Assembly (NCBI RefSeq): GCF_023515955.1
Contig: NZ_CP097322.1
Coordinates: 930,001-994,000, forward strand
DNA from: Streptomyces sp. RerS4
Lineage (GTDB): Bacteria; Actinomycetota; Actinomycetes; Streptomycetales; Streptomycetaceae
Direction of reading: 5' to 3'
DNA length: 64,000 bases
Both the position numbers and the translations under genes were made by a program. The notes under the pieces are model-generated. The model did no database searches. It worked only from the letters and a program-made list of their open reading frames with translations, and was not told where the DNA came from. Below are positions 33,234 to 42,849 of this stretch, piece by piece (the stretch's first letter is position 1; each line of letters starts with the position of its first letter).

Positions 33234-34148
33234 TCAACACCCCGGTACCCGTTCCGCCTCCCGCACCAGCGCCCCCAGCACCGGCGCGATCAGCGGGTGC
33301 GACTGCGCCCCGCGGCGGGTCGCGGCGAAGACGCGACGGGTGGCGGCCGGACCCGTGACCGGGCGGACCGTGACCTCCTTGAGGTCCATGCCCCGCAGCG
33401 CCGAGCGGGGTACCAGGGCCACCCCCGCCCCCGCGCCGACCAGGGCGGTGACGGCCCGGAAGTCGTCGGACGAGTGCGCGAAGCGGGGCTGGAAGCCCGC
33501 CAGTTCGCACGCCAGCAGGGTCACGTCGTGGCACGGGTTGCCCGGGTACTGGCCCACCCAGTCGGAGTCGGAGAGGTCCGCCAGCTCCACCGCCGGGAGG
33601 TCGGCGAGGCGGTGCCCGGAGGGCAGGACGGCGTCGAAGGGTTCCGCGTAGAGCGGGAGCACCGACAGGCGGGCGTCGTCGGCGCCCGGTCCGCCGCGGT
33701 ACTCGACCGCCAGGGCGACGTCCGCCTCCCCGTCGAGCAGCATCGGCAGGCTCTGGTCGCCCTCCGCGTCCCGGACCCGGAGCCGGATGCCGGGGTGTTC
33801 CACGGCGAGGCGGGCGATGGCCGGGGCGAGCACCTCGGCGATGCCCGTCGCGAAGGCGGCCACGGTGACCTCGCCCGACGATCCGCCCGCGTACGCCGCG
33901 AGTTCCGCCTCGGCGCGCTCCAGCTGGGCCAGCACCTCGTGGGCGTGGCCGAGCAGGATCTCACCGGCCGCGGTGAGCCGTACGCCCCGGCCGCTGCGGG
34001 TGAGCAGCGTGTGGCCGGTCTCCTGCTCCAGGGCGGCGAGCTGCTGGGAGACGGCGGACGGGGTGAGGTACAGGGCTGCGGCCGCGGCGGTCACCGTACG
34101 GTGGTCCGCCACGGCCCGCAGGATGCGCAGCCGGCGGGGGTCGATCAC
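33234..34148 (-). CDS. LysR-family transcriptional regulator
   Basis: 304-residue LysR protein. N-terminal winged HTH: LRILRAVADHRTVTAAAAAL with LTPSAVSQQLAALEQETG; the rest is the periplasmic-binding-protein-like effector domain. ATG at 34148. It lies 12 bases after the kbl stop on the same strand, which could place it at the end of the threonine-degradation transcript, although LysR genes usually control a divergent neighbour. Target genes are therefore uncertain; the kbl/tdh genes are the nearest candidates. Confidence 0.92.
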   Translation of the reverse strand: MIDPRRLRILRAVADHRTVTAAAAALYLTPSAVSQQLAALEQETGHTLLTRSGRGVRLTAAGEILLGHAHEVLAQLERAEAELAAYAGGSSGEVTVAAFATGIAEVLAPAIARLAVEHPGIRLRVRDAEGDQSLPMLLDGEADVALAVEYRGGPGADDARLSVLPLYAEPFDAVLPSGHRLADLPAVELADLSDSDWVGQYPGNPCHDVTLLACELAGFQPRFAHSSDDFRAVTALVGAGAGVALVPRSALRGMDLKEVTVRPVTGPAATRRVFAATRRGAQSHPLIAPVLGALVREAERVPGC

Positions 34149-34160
34149 CCCTCCATTGTC

Positions 34161-35369
34161 TCAGCCTGCGGATGTGCCGAGCGCCGCGCGGGCGTCGACG
34201 AAGGCGGCCACGGCGCGCTCGACGTCGGCGGTCGAGTGGGCCGCCGAGAGCTGGACGCGGATGCGTGCCGCGCCCATGGGCACGACGGGGTACGAGAAGC
34301 CGATCACGTACACGCCGCGCTCCAGGAGCAGCTCGGCCATCCGGGCCGCCTCGGCCGCGTCGCCGATCATGACCGGGGCGATGGCGTGGTCGCCGGGCAG
34401 GATCTCGAAGCCGGCCTCGGTCATCTTCGTGCGGAACAGCTTGGTGTTCTGGGCCAGCCGGTCGCGCAGGTCGCCGGCGGACTCCAGGAGGTCGAGGACC
34501 TTCAGGGAGGCGGCGGCGATGACCGGGGCGAGGGAGTTGGAGAACAGGTACGGGCGGGAGCGCTGGCGCAGCAGGGCGACGATCTCGGCGCGGGCGGCGA
34601 CGTAGCCGCCGGAGGCTCCGCCGAGGGCCTTGCCGAGGGTGCCGGTGATGATGTCGACGCGGTCCATGACGCCGTGCAGTTCGGGAGTGCCGCGGCCGCC
34701 GGGGCCGACGAAGCCGACGGCGTGGGAGTCGTCGACCATGACCATGGCATCGTAGCGGTCGGCGAGGTCGCAGATCTCGGTCAGCGGGGCGACGTAGCCG
34801 TCCATGGAGAACACGCCGTCGGTGACGATGAGCTTGCGACGGGCGCCGCCCTCGGTGGCCTCCTTGAGACGGGCCTCCAGCTCGGCCATGTCGCGGTTGG
34901 CGTAGCGGAAGCGGCGCGCCTTGGACAGGCGGATGCCGTCGATGATCGAGGCGTGGTTGAGGGCGTCGGAGATCACCGCGTCCTCGGCGCCGAGGAGGGT
35001 CTCGAAGACGCCGCCGTTGGCGTCGAAGCAGGAGGAGTAGAGGATCGTGTCCTCCTGACCGAGGAAGGAGGACAGGCGGGCCTCCAGCTCCTTGTGGACC
35101 TCCTGGGTGCCGCAGATGAAGCGGACCGAGGCCATGCCGTAGCCCCAGCGGTCCAGGGCTTCCTTCGCGGCGGTGACGACCTCGGGGTGGTCGGCGAGGC
35201 CGAGGTAGTTGTTGGCGCAGAAGTTGAGGACCTCGCCGGGGGCGCCCCCCGCGGTGACCGCGACGGCGGCGTTCTGCGGGGTGCCGATGACGCGTTCGGG
35301 CTTGTGCAGGCCCGCGGCGCGGATCTCGTCGAGGGTGGTGCGGAGGTCTTCGCGTACGGACTCGAACAT
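34161..35369 (-). CDS. kbl: Glycine C-acetyltransferase (2-amino-3-ketobutyrate CoA ligase)
   Basis: 402-residue PLP enzyme converting 2-amino-3-oxobutanoate + CoA to glycine + acetyl-CoA, the second step of threonine degradation. Seen: [17 protein letters not shown], the cofactor region [17 protein letters not shown], and the PLP lysine in [10 protein letters not shown]. Length equals the family standard (about 398). ATG at 35369 ([13 protein letters not shown]) with AGGAGA 10 bases upstream. It follows tdh after a 207-base spacer that carries short GATC-rich repeats, and acts on the product of tdh. Confidence 0.95.
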   Translation of the reverse strand: MFESVREDLRTTLDEIRAAGLHKPERVIGTPQNAAVAVTAGGAPGEVLNFCANNYLGLADHPEVVTAAKEALDRWGYGMASVRFICGTQEVHKELEARLSSFLGQEDTILYSSCFDANGGVFETLLGAEDAVISDALNHASIIDGIRLSKARRFRYANRDMAELEARLKEATEGGARRKLIVTDGVFSMDGYVAPLTEICDLADRYDAMVMVDDSHAVGFVGPGGRGTPELHGVMDRVDIITGTLGKALGGASGGYVAARAEIVALLRQRSRPYLFSNSLAPVIAAASLKVLDLLESAGDLRDRLAQNTKLFRTKMTEAGFEILPGDHAIAPVMIGDAAEAARMAELLLERGVYVIGFSYPVVPMGAARIRVQLSAAHSTADVERAVAAFVDARAALGTSAG

Positions 35370-35502
35370 GGCTTCGGCTTCTCCTTGTGCGGAAGGCGGC
35401 GGACGGCGGCGGACGGATGGGGCCGGGCCCCGCGGAGGGGGGGGAGGGTGTGCGGGGCCCGGCCGTGGGGAGATGGTCGGAGGGATCGCTGAACGAGTCC
35501 GA

Positions 35503-35560
35503 GCGGATGCGGATCCCGATCGGATGCGGATCCGGCTCGGATCCCGATCCGGATCCGGGC
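35503..35560. repeat. GATC-rich short repeats between tdh and kbl
   Basis: The stretch is built from variants of GCGGAT, GGATCC and CGGATCCCGATC, repeated about six times and partly palindromic. It lies in the 207-base spacer of the presumed tdh-kbl operon. It could form stem-loops in the transcript or be simple-sequence drift. Confidence 0.5.
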
Positions 35561-35576
35561 GGAACACCCCGGCGGT

Positions 35577-36605
35577 TTACGCCGTCCAGTCCAGGATGAT
35601 CTTGCCGCTGCGGGCGGTGGCGGCCTCGTCGAAGGCGGTCTCGAAGTCGCGGTGCGAGTAGCGGCCGGTGATGACCGGGGACAGGTCGAGCCCGCCTTCC
35701 AGCAGGACGGTCATCGCGTACCACGTCTCGAACATCTCGCGGCCGTAGATGCCCTTGATGGTGATCATCGAGGTGACGACCTTCGCCCAGTCGACCGGGA
35801 ACTCCTGCGCCGGCAGCCCCAGCATGGCGATCCGGCCGCCGTGCGTCATGTTGTCGATCATGTCGCGCATGGCCTCGGCCCGGCCGGACATCTCCAGGCC
35901 GATGTCGAAGCCCTCGCGCAGCCCGAGCTGCTGCTGCGCGGCCTGGATCGAGGATTCGGCGACGTTGACGGCGAGGGTGGCGCCGGCCTTGCGGGCGATC
36001 TCCAGGCGTTCGGGGCTGACGTCGGTGATGACGACGTTGCGCGCGCCGGCGTGCTTGGCCACGGCCGCCGCCATGATGCCGATCGGGCCGGCGCCGGTGA
36101 TCAGCACGTCCTCGCCGACGAGCGGGAAGGACAGCGCGGTGTGCACGGCGTTGCCGAAGGGGTCGAAGATGGCCGCGACGTCGAGGTCGACGGCGGTGCG
36201 GTGCACCCACACGTTCTGCGCGGGCAGCACGACGTACTCGGCGAAGGCGCCGTCGCGGCCGACGCCGAGGCCGATGGTGCTGCGGCACAGGTGGCGGCGG
36301 CCGGCCAGGCAGTTGCGGCACTTGCCGCACACCAGGTGGCCCTCACCGCTGACGAGGGCGCCGATCTCGATGTCCTGGACGTCCGCGCCGAGCGCGGCGA
36401 CCTCTCCGACGAACTCGTGTCCGAGGACGAGGGGCGTCTTGACGGCGCCCTGGGCCCAGCCGTCCCACGAGCGGATGTGCAGGTCGGTTCCGCAGATGCC
36501 GGTGCGCAGCACCTTGATCAGCACGTCGCCGGGGCCGTACTCGGGCTCGGGGACGTCCATGAGCCACAGGCCGGGCTCGGCCTTGTGCTTGACGAGTGCC
36601 TTCAT
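35577..36605 (-). CDS. tdh: L-threonine 3-dehydrogenase
   Basis: 342-residue zinc-dependent medium-chain dehydrogenase oxidising L-threonine to 2-amino-3-oxobutanoate with NAD. Catalytic zinc site [10 protein letters not shown] and LGHEFVGEV; structural zinc cysteines [15 protein letters not shown]; Rossmann motif [14 protein letters not shown]. Length equals the family standard (341-342). ATG at 36605 ([14 protein letters not shown]) with GGAG about 10 bases upstream. Cotranscribed with kbl, whose enzyme consumes its unstable product. Divergent from the esterase gene at 36820. Confidence 0.95.
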   Translation of the reverse strand: MKALVKHKAEPGLWLMDVPEPEYGPGDVLIKVLRTGICGTDLHIRSWDGWAQGAVKTPLVLGHEFVGEVAALGADVQDIEIGALVSGEGHLVCGKCRNCLAGRRHLCRSTIGLGVGRDGAFAEYVVLPAQNVWVHRTAVDLDVAAIFDPFGNAVHTALSFPLVGEDVLITGAGPIGIMAAAVAKHAGARNVVITDVSPERLEIARKAGATLAVNVAESSIQAAQQQLGLREGFDIGLEMSGRAEAMRDMIDNMTHGGRIAMLGLPAQEFPVDWAKVVTSMITIKGIYGREMFETWYAMTVLLEGGLDLSPVITGRYSHRDFETAFDEAATARSGKIILDWTA

Positions 36606-36819
36606 GGGGGGTGGCTCCAGGCATGCGGAAGGAAGGCGCTGCGCGCGGGGGCGCACAACGTCGCTTGACGGGCACCAATGTGCCGAGCGGCGTGGTGATC
36701 AGTCCATCGAGACTTTCTTAAGCGGGTCGACAGCCCAGCTTCACGCCTATGCTCCTCAGGTGACGGGGCAGGCGCCTTCGGGCGGCGCCCGGGGGTGGGT
36801 GAATGGGGAGGTGAGGGGC

Positions 36820-37731
36820 GTGCCGAGTCTGCGCAGCAGGGCGCTTTCGGCCGCGCTGACGGCGGCGGGGCGGCGAAGACGGTTCGCCACGGCCGAGGCG
36901 GTACGGGCCCGGGTGGCCCGGTCGGCGCGGCGGCCGGCGTCGCACCTGCCGCCGCGTTCGCTGGGGCGGGTCGCGGACGTGTCGCGGACCTTCGTCGGGG
37001 CCTGGCCGGTGTACGATGCCGCGCCGCGCGGGCGGGAGCCGGTGGCGCGGGTGCTGTACGTGCACGGTGGCGCGTACATCGACGAGCTGGTGCGCCCGCA
37101 CTGGTCGCTGATCCGGACGCTGGTGACGCAGGCGCGGGCCCGGGTGGTGGTGCCGGCGTACGTGTTGGCGCCGCGCGGGACCGCCGATCGGACGGTTCCG
37201 GTGGCGGCGGACCTGCTGAGCGGGCTGATCGAGAGCGGTGGCGCGGGCGGCACGGTGCTGATCGGCGATTCCGCGGGCGCCGGGCTGGCACTGGCGGCCG
37301 CGCAGCGGTTGCGGGAACGTACGGGCGCCCAGCCGTCGCGCATCGTGTTGATCTCCCCGTGGCTGGACGTGAGCATGACCCATCCGGGGCAGGCGGAGAT
37401 CGAGGCGGCGGACCCGGTGCAGGCCCGGCCGGGGTTGGTCGAGGCCGGGCGGCTGTACGCGGGCACGCTGGCGGTGGACGATCCCCGGGTGAGCCCGTTG
37501 CACGGTTCCTTCGCGGGGCTGGCTCCGTTGACCGTCTTCACGGGGACGCGTGACGTGCTCAGCACCGACAGCCGGGAGCTGTTGCGGCGGGCGCGGGCGG
37601 CGGGCTCCGAGGTGGAGTGGCACGAGGAGGCGGGGCTGCCGCACCTGTACCCGTTGCTGCCGGTACCGGAGGGGCGGGCGGCGCGGGACCGGATCGTGGA
37701 GCTGATCAGGGAGACGGCCCACGAGCGCTGA
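36820..37731 (+). CDS. HSL-type alpha/beta hydrolase (esterase)
   Basis: 303-residue esterase of the hormone-sensitive-lipase group. The oxyanion motif is YVHGGAYIDEL, the nucleophile elbow IGDSAGAG, and the late acid and base are in TGTRDVLSTD and LPHLYP. The N-terminus is basic without a clear signal peptide. GTG at 36820 (VPSLRSRALS) is chosen because GGGAGG lies about 7 bases upstream; a GTG at 36811 is possible. It is divergent from tdh with a 214-base gap. Natural substrate unknown, probably a short-chain ester. Confidence 0.9.
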   Translation: MPSLRSRALSAALTAAGRRRRFATAEAVRARVARSARRPASHLPPRSLGRVADVSRTFVGAWPVYDAAPRGREPVARVLYVHGGAYIDELVRPHWSLIRTLVTQARARVVVPAYVLAPRGTADRTVPVAADLLSGLIESGGAGGTVLIGDSAGAGLALAAAQRLRERTGAQPSRIVLISPWLDVSMTHPGQAEIEAADPVQARPGLVEAGRLYAGTLAVDDPRVSPLHGSFAGLAPLTVFTGTRDVLSTDSRELLRRARAAGSEVEWHEEAGLPHLYPLLPVPEGRAARDRIVELIRETAHER

Positions 37732-37825
37732 GGACGGCCGGCGACGTCCCGTACCCGCCCCCGCCCCTGCCCCTGCCCCTGCCACCGCCGAGCACCGCCG
37801 CACGACATGGTCGGCCACGGCCGCT

Positions 37826-38548
37826 TCAGGCCGTGCAGGTCATCAGCGAGCTGACCGGCCAGGCGCGGTACGCCGCCCAGTACGCCTCGTCACGGCTCGC
37901 GTCCGCCGGTGGCGTGCGGCTCGGCTGCCACCCGACGGTGCTGAAGCCCGCGTCGACGGCGGCTTCGGCGAAGTCGGCGTGCGCCCATTCGCGGTACTCG
38001 AAGTGCTGCGGCGGCTCGGTGAGGAACTGGGCCTTGAGCAGGGGCGCGTCGCCCTCCGGCACCCGGTCGAGGATGCGCATCCCGTACGGGGACCAGTCCA
38101 CGTGCGGGTACGCGCCGGGGTTGCGGACCAGCGTCAGCAGGCGTCCGCCGGGGCGCAGGTTGGCCCGGATCCCCCGGAACATGGCGTGCAGCGAGTCCCG
38201 GTCGGGGGCGTGGCTGAACAGGTAGACGGCGGTGGCCAGGTCGAAGGGGCCGAGCTGGGGCATCTCGGCGGCGTCGGCGACGACGTACTCGACGGTCGGG
38301 GCGTCCTGCCCGTGTCGTTCCCGGGCGCGGCGGACGCGGTCGGGGCAGCTGTCGACGCCGACCGTGCGGCGGGCTCCGCCGTCGGCCAGCAGGGTGACGG
38401 TGTGGCCGTGTCCGCAAGCCACGTCGAGGGTGTCGAGGTCGCGCACCCCGCCGAGGGCGTCGAGGGCGGTGCGCAGGGTGTGGGCGTCGGCCGCGGTGAA
38501 GGCCGCGCGGGGCGCGGGGTGCGTGGACGTGTCGTGCTGCTGTCGCAT
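37826..38548 (-). CDS. SAM-dependent methyltransferase
   Basis: 240-residue class I methyltransferase. Motif I is LDVACGHGHTVTLL, followed by VGVDSCPDRVRRARER and VVADAAEMPQLGPFD, and later the NLRPGGRLLTLVRNPG strand typical of small-molecule methyltransferases. ATG at 38548 (MRQQHDTSTHPAP) with GGAGG 8 bases upstream. The longer open frame to 38905 is antisense to the start of the next gene. It stands alone and is divergent from the PP2C gene at 38748. Substrate unknown. Confidence 0.9.
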   Translation of the reverse strand: MRQQHDTSTHPAPRAAFTAADAHTLRTALDALGGVRDLDTLDVACGHGHTVTLLADGGARRTVGVDSCPDRVRRARERHGQDAPTVEYVVADAAEMPQLGPFDLATAVYLFSHAPDRDSLHAMFRGIRANLRPGGRLLTLVRNPGAYPHVDWSPYGMRILDRVPEGDAPLLKAQFLTEPPQHFEYREWAHADFAEAAVDAGFSTVGWQPSRTPPADASRDEAYWAAYRAWPVSSLMTCTA

Positions 38549-38747
38549 GCGGGGAGCCTCCCCGGGCGGGGCGGTGAGGTGGGCCGTCCGGCGGGTGCGT
38601 CCCCCGGACGGGGGAGGCGTTCGGGTCAGTCCGTACGACGTACGACGTACGGCGCGGGGGCCACGTACGGCGCGCGGGCCGCGTAGGGCGCGGCGGTGCG
38701 GCCGTGCCGGCGTGCGGGGGGCGACCGGCGGGGCGCATGCTGGCTGT

Positions 38748-40880
38748 GTGACGGCGAGACCGGACGGCGGCGGCCCGGCGGGCGGTGCCACGGCGCGGGC
38801 GTTGGCGCGTGCGACCAGGCGCGCCGTGGAGGCCGTCGGCGGGTACGCGGGCGCGATGTACCTGCGCACCGGCACGCCGGAGCTGCTGTTGATGGCGACG
38901 GTCACCGGTCTGCCGGGGGCGTTGATCCGGCCGTGGTGGCGGATGCAGGTGAACCGCCCCTATCCGGTCGCCGAGGCGTACCGGTCGGGCCAGGCGGTGT
39001 ACCTGCCCGACGGGGAGGCCGCGATGCGGCGCTTCCCGCAGCTGATGGCGGGGCTGCCGTTCCCGTTCGGGTCGCTGTACGAGCCGGTGACGGCCGGATC
39101 GGAGCGGTTCGGGGTGCTGGTGGTGCTGCGTCCGGCGAGTGCGGAGGCGACGGTGGACGTCGCCGACCGGGAGCGGATGCGGGAGGTCGCCGAGGGGCTG
39201 GCCGGGGAGCTGGTCGCGCTGGCGGCGGCCGGTCATCGGGTGCGCTGGGAGGGCGATCCGCTGTCGGTGCCCTCGCCCGTGCCGGCCGGAGGGGCCGTGG
39301 AGGCCGTGGACCGGCTGGAGGAGGCGGTGCTGTCGGTGGACCGACAGGGCACGATCGCCTTCGTCGACGCCACCGCCGAGGCGCTGCTCGGCGTGAGCGG
39401 CTCCGAGTTGCGGGGGCGGGCGCTGTGGGAGGTGCTGCCGTGGCTCGGGCATCCCGCGTACGAGGACCACTTCCGCGGCGGATACCTGTCCGACGCGCCC
39501 GTGCACTTCACCGCCCGCCCGAGCGGGCCGCCCGAGCGGGACTGGGTGTCGGTGGGCCTGTACCCGGGGCCCGGCGGGCTGACGGTGACGATCGGGGCGG
39601 CCGAGACGCCGCCGTACGCGCCCGAATCGGTGACCCTGCCCGGCGCCGGACTCGGCTCCCCTGCCGACCGGGCGGCCTCGCTGTACCGGCCGGTGGCGCT
39701 GGCCATCGCGCTGACGGAGGCGGTCACGGCGCGGCAGGTGTCGGCGGTGGTCACCGAGGAGCTGTTGCCGGCGTTCGGGGGCCGTCAGCTGGCGATCTAC
39801 CTGCTCGACGAGCGGCACCTCTACCTGGCCTGGGAGACGGGATTTCCGCACGGGTTCCTGGACCGCTTCGACGGGGTGTCGTTGGACGCGCGGTTGCCGG
39901 GCGTGGAGACGTTGACGTCGGGGCGGCCGATCTTCTTCGAGTCGATGCGGCGCCTGGCCGACGCCTATCCGGGGATCCCGCTCGACGCCGACGTCGGCGC
40001 ACGCGCCTTCCTGCCGTTGATCGCCTCCGGCCGGCCGGTGGGCTCCTGCATCCTCGGCTTCGACCAGCCGCGCGGCTTCAGCCCGGAGGATCGTACGGTC
40101 CTCACCGCGCTGGCCGGGCTGATCGCGCAGGCGCTGGAGCGGGCGCGGCGCTACGACAGCGAGGCGGCGCTGGCCCGGGGGCTCCAGGCGGCGTTGTTGC
40201 CGCACCGGCTGCCGGTGTCGCGGCACGTGACGACCGTCGGCCGGTACCTGCCGGGGACGGTCGGCATGGACGTCGGCGGGGACTGGTACGACGTGATCGC
40301 GACGCCCTCCGGGCTGCTCGCGCTGGTCATCGGCGACGTCCAGGGGCACGGGGTGGCCGCCGCCGCGACGATGGGTCAACTACGCAGCGCCGTACGCGCC
40401 TTCGCGCTCACCGGCCTGATGCCGGAGCAGGTGCTGCGGGGGACGAACCGGTTGCTGATCGACCTGGATCCGGGGCAGTTCGCCAGCTGCTGTTACGTCC
40501 TCCTCGACCCGGCGTCGGGCCGCGCCCTGGCCGTACGCGCCGGGCACCCGCAGCCGTTGCTGCGTCACCTCGACGGGCGCACGGAGGTGCTGGACCTGCC
40601 CGGCGGGGTGGTGCTCGGCATCGACCCGGAGGCGGAGTATCCGGTGACGGAGCTGCGTCCGGCGCCCGGCGAGGTGCTCGCCCTGTACACCGACGGGCTG
40701 GTGGAGCGCGCCGGCAGCGACTTCGACGAGGGGGTCGAGCGGCTGCGGGCGGCGTTGGCCGCCGCCGAGCCGTCCCCGCTGACGGAGACGGCCGACCGCC
40801 TGATCGGCGAGGCCGCCGGCATCGCGGACCGACCGGACGACATCTCCCTGCTGCTGGCGTCGCGTACGGGGCTGCCGTAG
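38748..40880 (+). CDS. GAF/PAS/GAF-PP2C (SpoIIE-type) phosphatase
   Basis: 710-residue regulatory phosphatase. Order: an N-terminal GAF-like sensor (about 30-165), a PAS domain (about 185-285, RLEEAVLSVDRQGTIAFVD), a second GAF (about 310-470), and a C-terminal SpoIIE/PP2C domain from about 475 with the metal residues in VGMDVGGDWYDVI, VIGDVQGHG, and LYTDGLVERAG. Such proteins dephosphorylate anti-anti-sigma factors. GTG at 38748 (VTARPDGGGP) fits the first conserved segment, though no strong ribosome site is seen. Divergent from the methyltransferase gene. Many paralogues exist in Streptomyces; the partner is unknown. Confidence 0.88.
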   Translation: MTARPDGGGPAGGATARALARATRRAVEAVGGYAGAMYLRTGTPELLLMATVTGLPGALIRPWWRMQVNRPYPVAEAYRSGQAVYLPDGEAAMRRFPQLMAGLPFPFGSLYEPVTAGSERFGVLVVLRPASAEATVDVADRERMREVAEGLAGELVALAAAGHRVRWEGDPLSVPSPVPAGGAVEAVDRLEEAVLSVDRQGTIAFVDATAEALLGVSGSELRGRALWEVLPWLGHPAYEDHFRGGYLSDAPVHFTARPSGPPERDWVSVGLYPGPGGLTVTIGAAETPPYAPESVTLPGAGLGSPADRAASLYRPVALAIALTEAVTARQVSAVVTEELLPAFGGRQLAIYLLDERHLYLAWETGFPHGFLDRFDGVSLDARLPGVETLTSGRPIFFESMRRLADAYPGIPLDADVGARAFLPLIASGRPVGSCILGFDQPRGFSPEDRTVLTALAGLIAQALERARRYDSEAALARGLQAALLPHRLPVSRHVTTVGRYLPGTVGMDVGGDWYDVIATPSGLLALVIGDVQGHGVAAAATMGQLRSAVRAFALTGLMPEQVLRGTNRLLIDLDPGQFASCCYVLLDPASGRALAVRAGHPQPLLRHLDGRTEVLDLPGGVVLGIDPEAEYPVTELRPAPGEVLALYTDGLVERAGSDFDEGVERLRAALAAAEPSPLTETADRLIGEAAGIADRPDDISLLLASRTGLP

Positions 40881-40960
40881 GAGCACGGACCGCGGGCGCG
40901 AGGCGGGCTCGCGGGCCGGGGCGGGCTCGGGGGCTCGGGGCGGGCTCGGGGTCTCGGGGC

Positions 40961-42763
40961 TCATACCGAGAGCGCGTCTCCGCACAGGACGAGGGCGGTG
41001 TTGATGAGGCCGATGTGGCTGAACGCCTGTGGGAAGTTGCCGAGTTGGCGGCGGGCGACGGGGTCGTACTCCTCGGCGAGCAGGCCCACGTCGCTGCGCA
41101 TGTCGAGCAGCCTCTCGAAGAGTTCCCGGGCCTCCTTCTCCCGACCCGTCAGGTGGAGGGCGTCGGCCAGCCAGAAGGAGCAGGCCAGGAAAGCGCCCTC
41201 GTCGCCCGGCAGGCCGTCCACGGACACGCCTTCGGTGCTGTAGCGGCGTACGAGGCCGCTGCTGCCGAGTTCCTCGCGGACGGCGTCGACGGTGCCGATG
41301 ACGCGCGGGTCGTCGGGGGGCAGGAAGCCGACCCGGGGGATGAGCAGGGTGGCGGCGTCGAGCTCGCGCGAGCCGTAGTACTGGGTGAAGGTGCCGCGCT
41401 CGCGGTCGTAGGCGTTGTCGCAGACCTCGCGGTGGACGGCGTCGCGCATGCTGCGCCAGCGGTCGACGTCGCCGGGCAGGGAGGGGTTGCCCTCCAGGGT
41501 GCGGACGGCGCGGTCGGCGGCGACCCAGGCCATCACCTTGGAGTGCGTGAAGTGGCGGCGGGGACCGCGTACCTCCCACAGCCCCTCGTCGGGTCGGTGC
41601 CAGTTGCGCTCCAGGAAGTCGAGGAGGGCCAGTTGGATCCGCCAGGCGTGCAGCTCGGCGGGCAGCCCGTTGTTGCGGGCGAGGTGGAGGGAGTCGAGGA
41701 CTTCCCCGTACACGTCGAGCTGGAGTTGGTCGACGGCCGCGTTGCCGATGCGGACGGGTGCGGAGGCGGCGTAGCCGCGCAGCCAGGGCAGTTCGGTCTC
41801 GGGGATCCGGCGTTCGCCCGCGATCCCGTACATGATCTGGAGGTCGGCCGGGTCGCCGGCGACGGCGCGCAGCAGCCAGGCCCGCCAGGCGCGGGCCTCG
41901 TCGAGGTAGCCGGTGGCGAGGAGCGCGTCGAGGGTGAGGGTGGAGTCGCGCAGCCAGCAGAAACGGTAATCCCAATTGCGGACGCCGCCGATCTCCTCGG
42001 GGAGGGAGGTCGTGGCGGCGGCGACGATGCCGCCGGTGGGGGCGTAGGTGAGGGCCTTGAGGGTGATCAGGGAGCGCAGTACGGCCTCCCGGTACGGGCC
42101 GTCGTAGCAGCACCGGCCGCTCCACTCCCGCCAGTCGGCGAGGCTCTGCTCCAACGCGTCGTACGGGTCCCCGGGCTCGGGGCGCGGCTCGTGCGAGGGG
42201 TGCCAGGTCAGGGCGAACGCCACCCGCTCACCGGGGCCGACGCTGAACTCGGAGCGGGTGCTGTGGCCCACGCCCCAGGTGCGGACGCTGGGCACGCTGC
42301 GAAACCACGCCGAGTCGGGCCCGGCGACGGCCACCCGGTCGCCCTCGCTGCGCCGGACCCAGGGGACGACGTGACCGTAGTCGAAGCGCAGGCGCAGCGT
42401 GCTGCGGACGGCGACCCGGCCGGAGACGCCCTCGACGATGCGCATGACCTCGGGGGCGGTCTCGCGCTGCGGCATGAAGTCGATGACCTTGAAGGCGCCG
42501 TCCGGGGTCTCCCAGTGGGACTCCAGGACCAGCGAGTCGTCGAGGTAGGCGCGGCGGGTGCAACGGTCGCCGTCGGCGGAGGCGGTGGGGGCGATGCGCC
42601 AGTGGCCGTTGTCCTTGTCACCGAGGAGCGCGGCGAAACATGCCGCCGAGTCGAAGCGGGGCAGGCACAACCAGTCGATGGACCCGTCGCGCCCGACGAG
42701 GGCGCAGGTCATGAGGTCGCCGATGAGTGCGTAGTCTTCGATCGCCTGGGTGAAATGCGTCAT
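40961..42763 (-). CDS. Glycoside hydrolase family 15 (glucoamylase/trehalase-like)
   Basis: 600-residue cytoplasmic GH15 enzyme. It has the N-terminal beta-sandwich (IEDYALIGDLMTCALVGRDG, IDWLCLPRFDSAACF) and the (alpha/alpha)6 barrel with YRFCWLRDSTLTLDALLA, ALLDFLERNW and GVSVDGLPGDEGAFLACSFW, the last holding a catalytic acid. Close to the bacterial trehalase/glucoamylase group. No signal peptide, so it acts on internal trehalose or glycogen-type chains. ATG at 42763 (MTHFTQAIEDY). It ends next to the PP2C gene (convergent) and begins 87 bases from the CRISPR array, on the same strand as the predicted crRNA. Confidence 0.9.
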   Translation of the reverse strand: MTHFTQAIEDYALIGDLMTCALVGRDGSIDWLCLPRFDSAACFAALLGDKDNGHWRIAPTASADGDRCTRRAYLDDSLVLESHWETPDGAFKVIDFMPQRETAPEVMRIVEGVSGRVAVRSTLRLRFDYGHVVPWVRRSEGDRVAVAGPDSAWFRSVPSVRTWGVGHSTRSEFSVGPGERVAFALTWHPSHEPRPEPGDPYDALEQSLADWREWSGRCCYDGPYREAVLRSLITLKALTYAPTGGIVAAATTSLPEEIGGVRNWDYRFCWLRDSTLTLDALLATGYLDEARAWRAWLLRAVAGDPADLQIMYGIAGERRIPETELPWLRGYAASAPVRIGNAAVDQLQLDVYGEVLDSLHLARNNGLPAELHAWRIQLALLDFLERNWHRPDEGLWEVRGPRRHFTHSKVMAWVAADRAVRTLEGNPSLPGDVDRWRSMRDAVHREVCDNAYDRERGTFTQYYGSRELDAATLLIPRVGFLPPDDPRVIGTVDAVREELGSSGLVRRYSTEGVSVDGLPGDEGAFLACSFWLADALHLTGREKEARELFERLLDMRSDVGLLAEEYDPVARRQLGNFPQAFSHIGLINTALVLCGDALSV

Positions 42764-42849
42764 CCATCCGCTGTTCCCCCATTCCCGAACCACCAATCAG
42801 CCACCGCTGGGGGGCGTGGGTCCCGCGTACGGACGGCGCCCCGCCCACC

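Noticed and set aside
33081..35492. 800-codon rightward frame antisense to the LysR and kbl genes
   Set aside because: Composition is that of reverse-complemented GC-rich codons, and both leftward genes are well supported.
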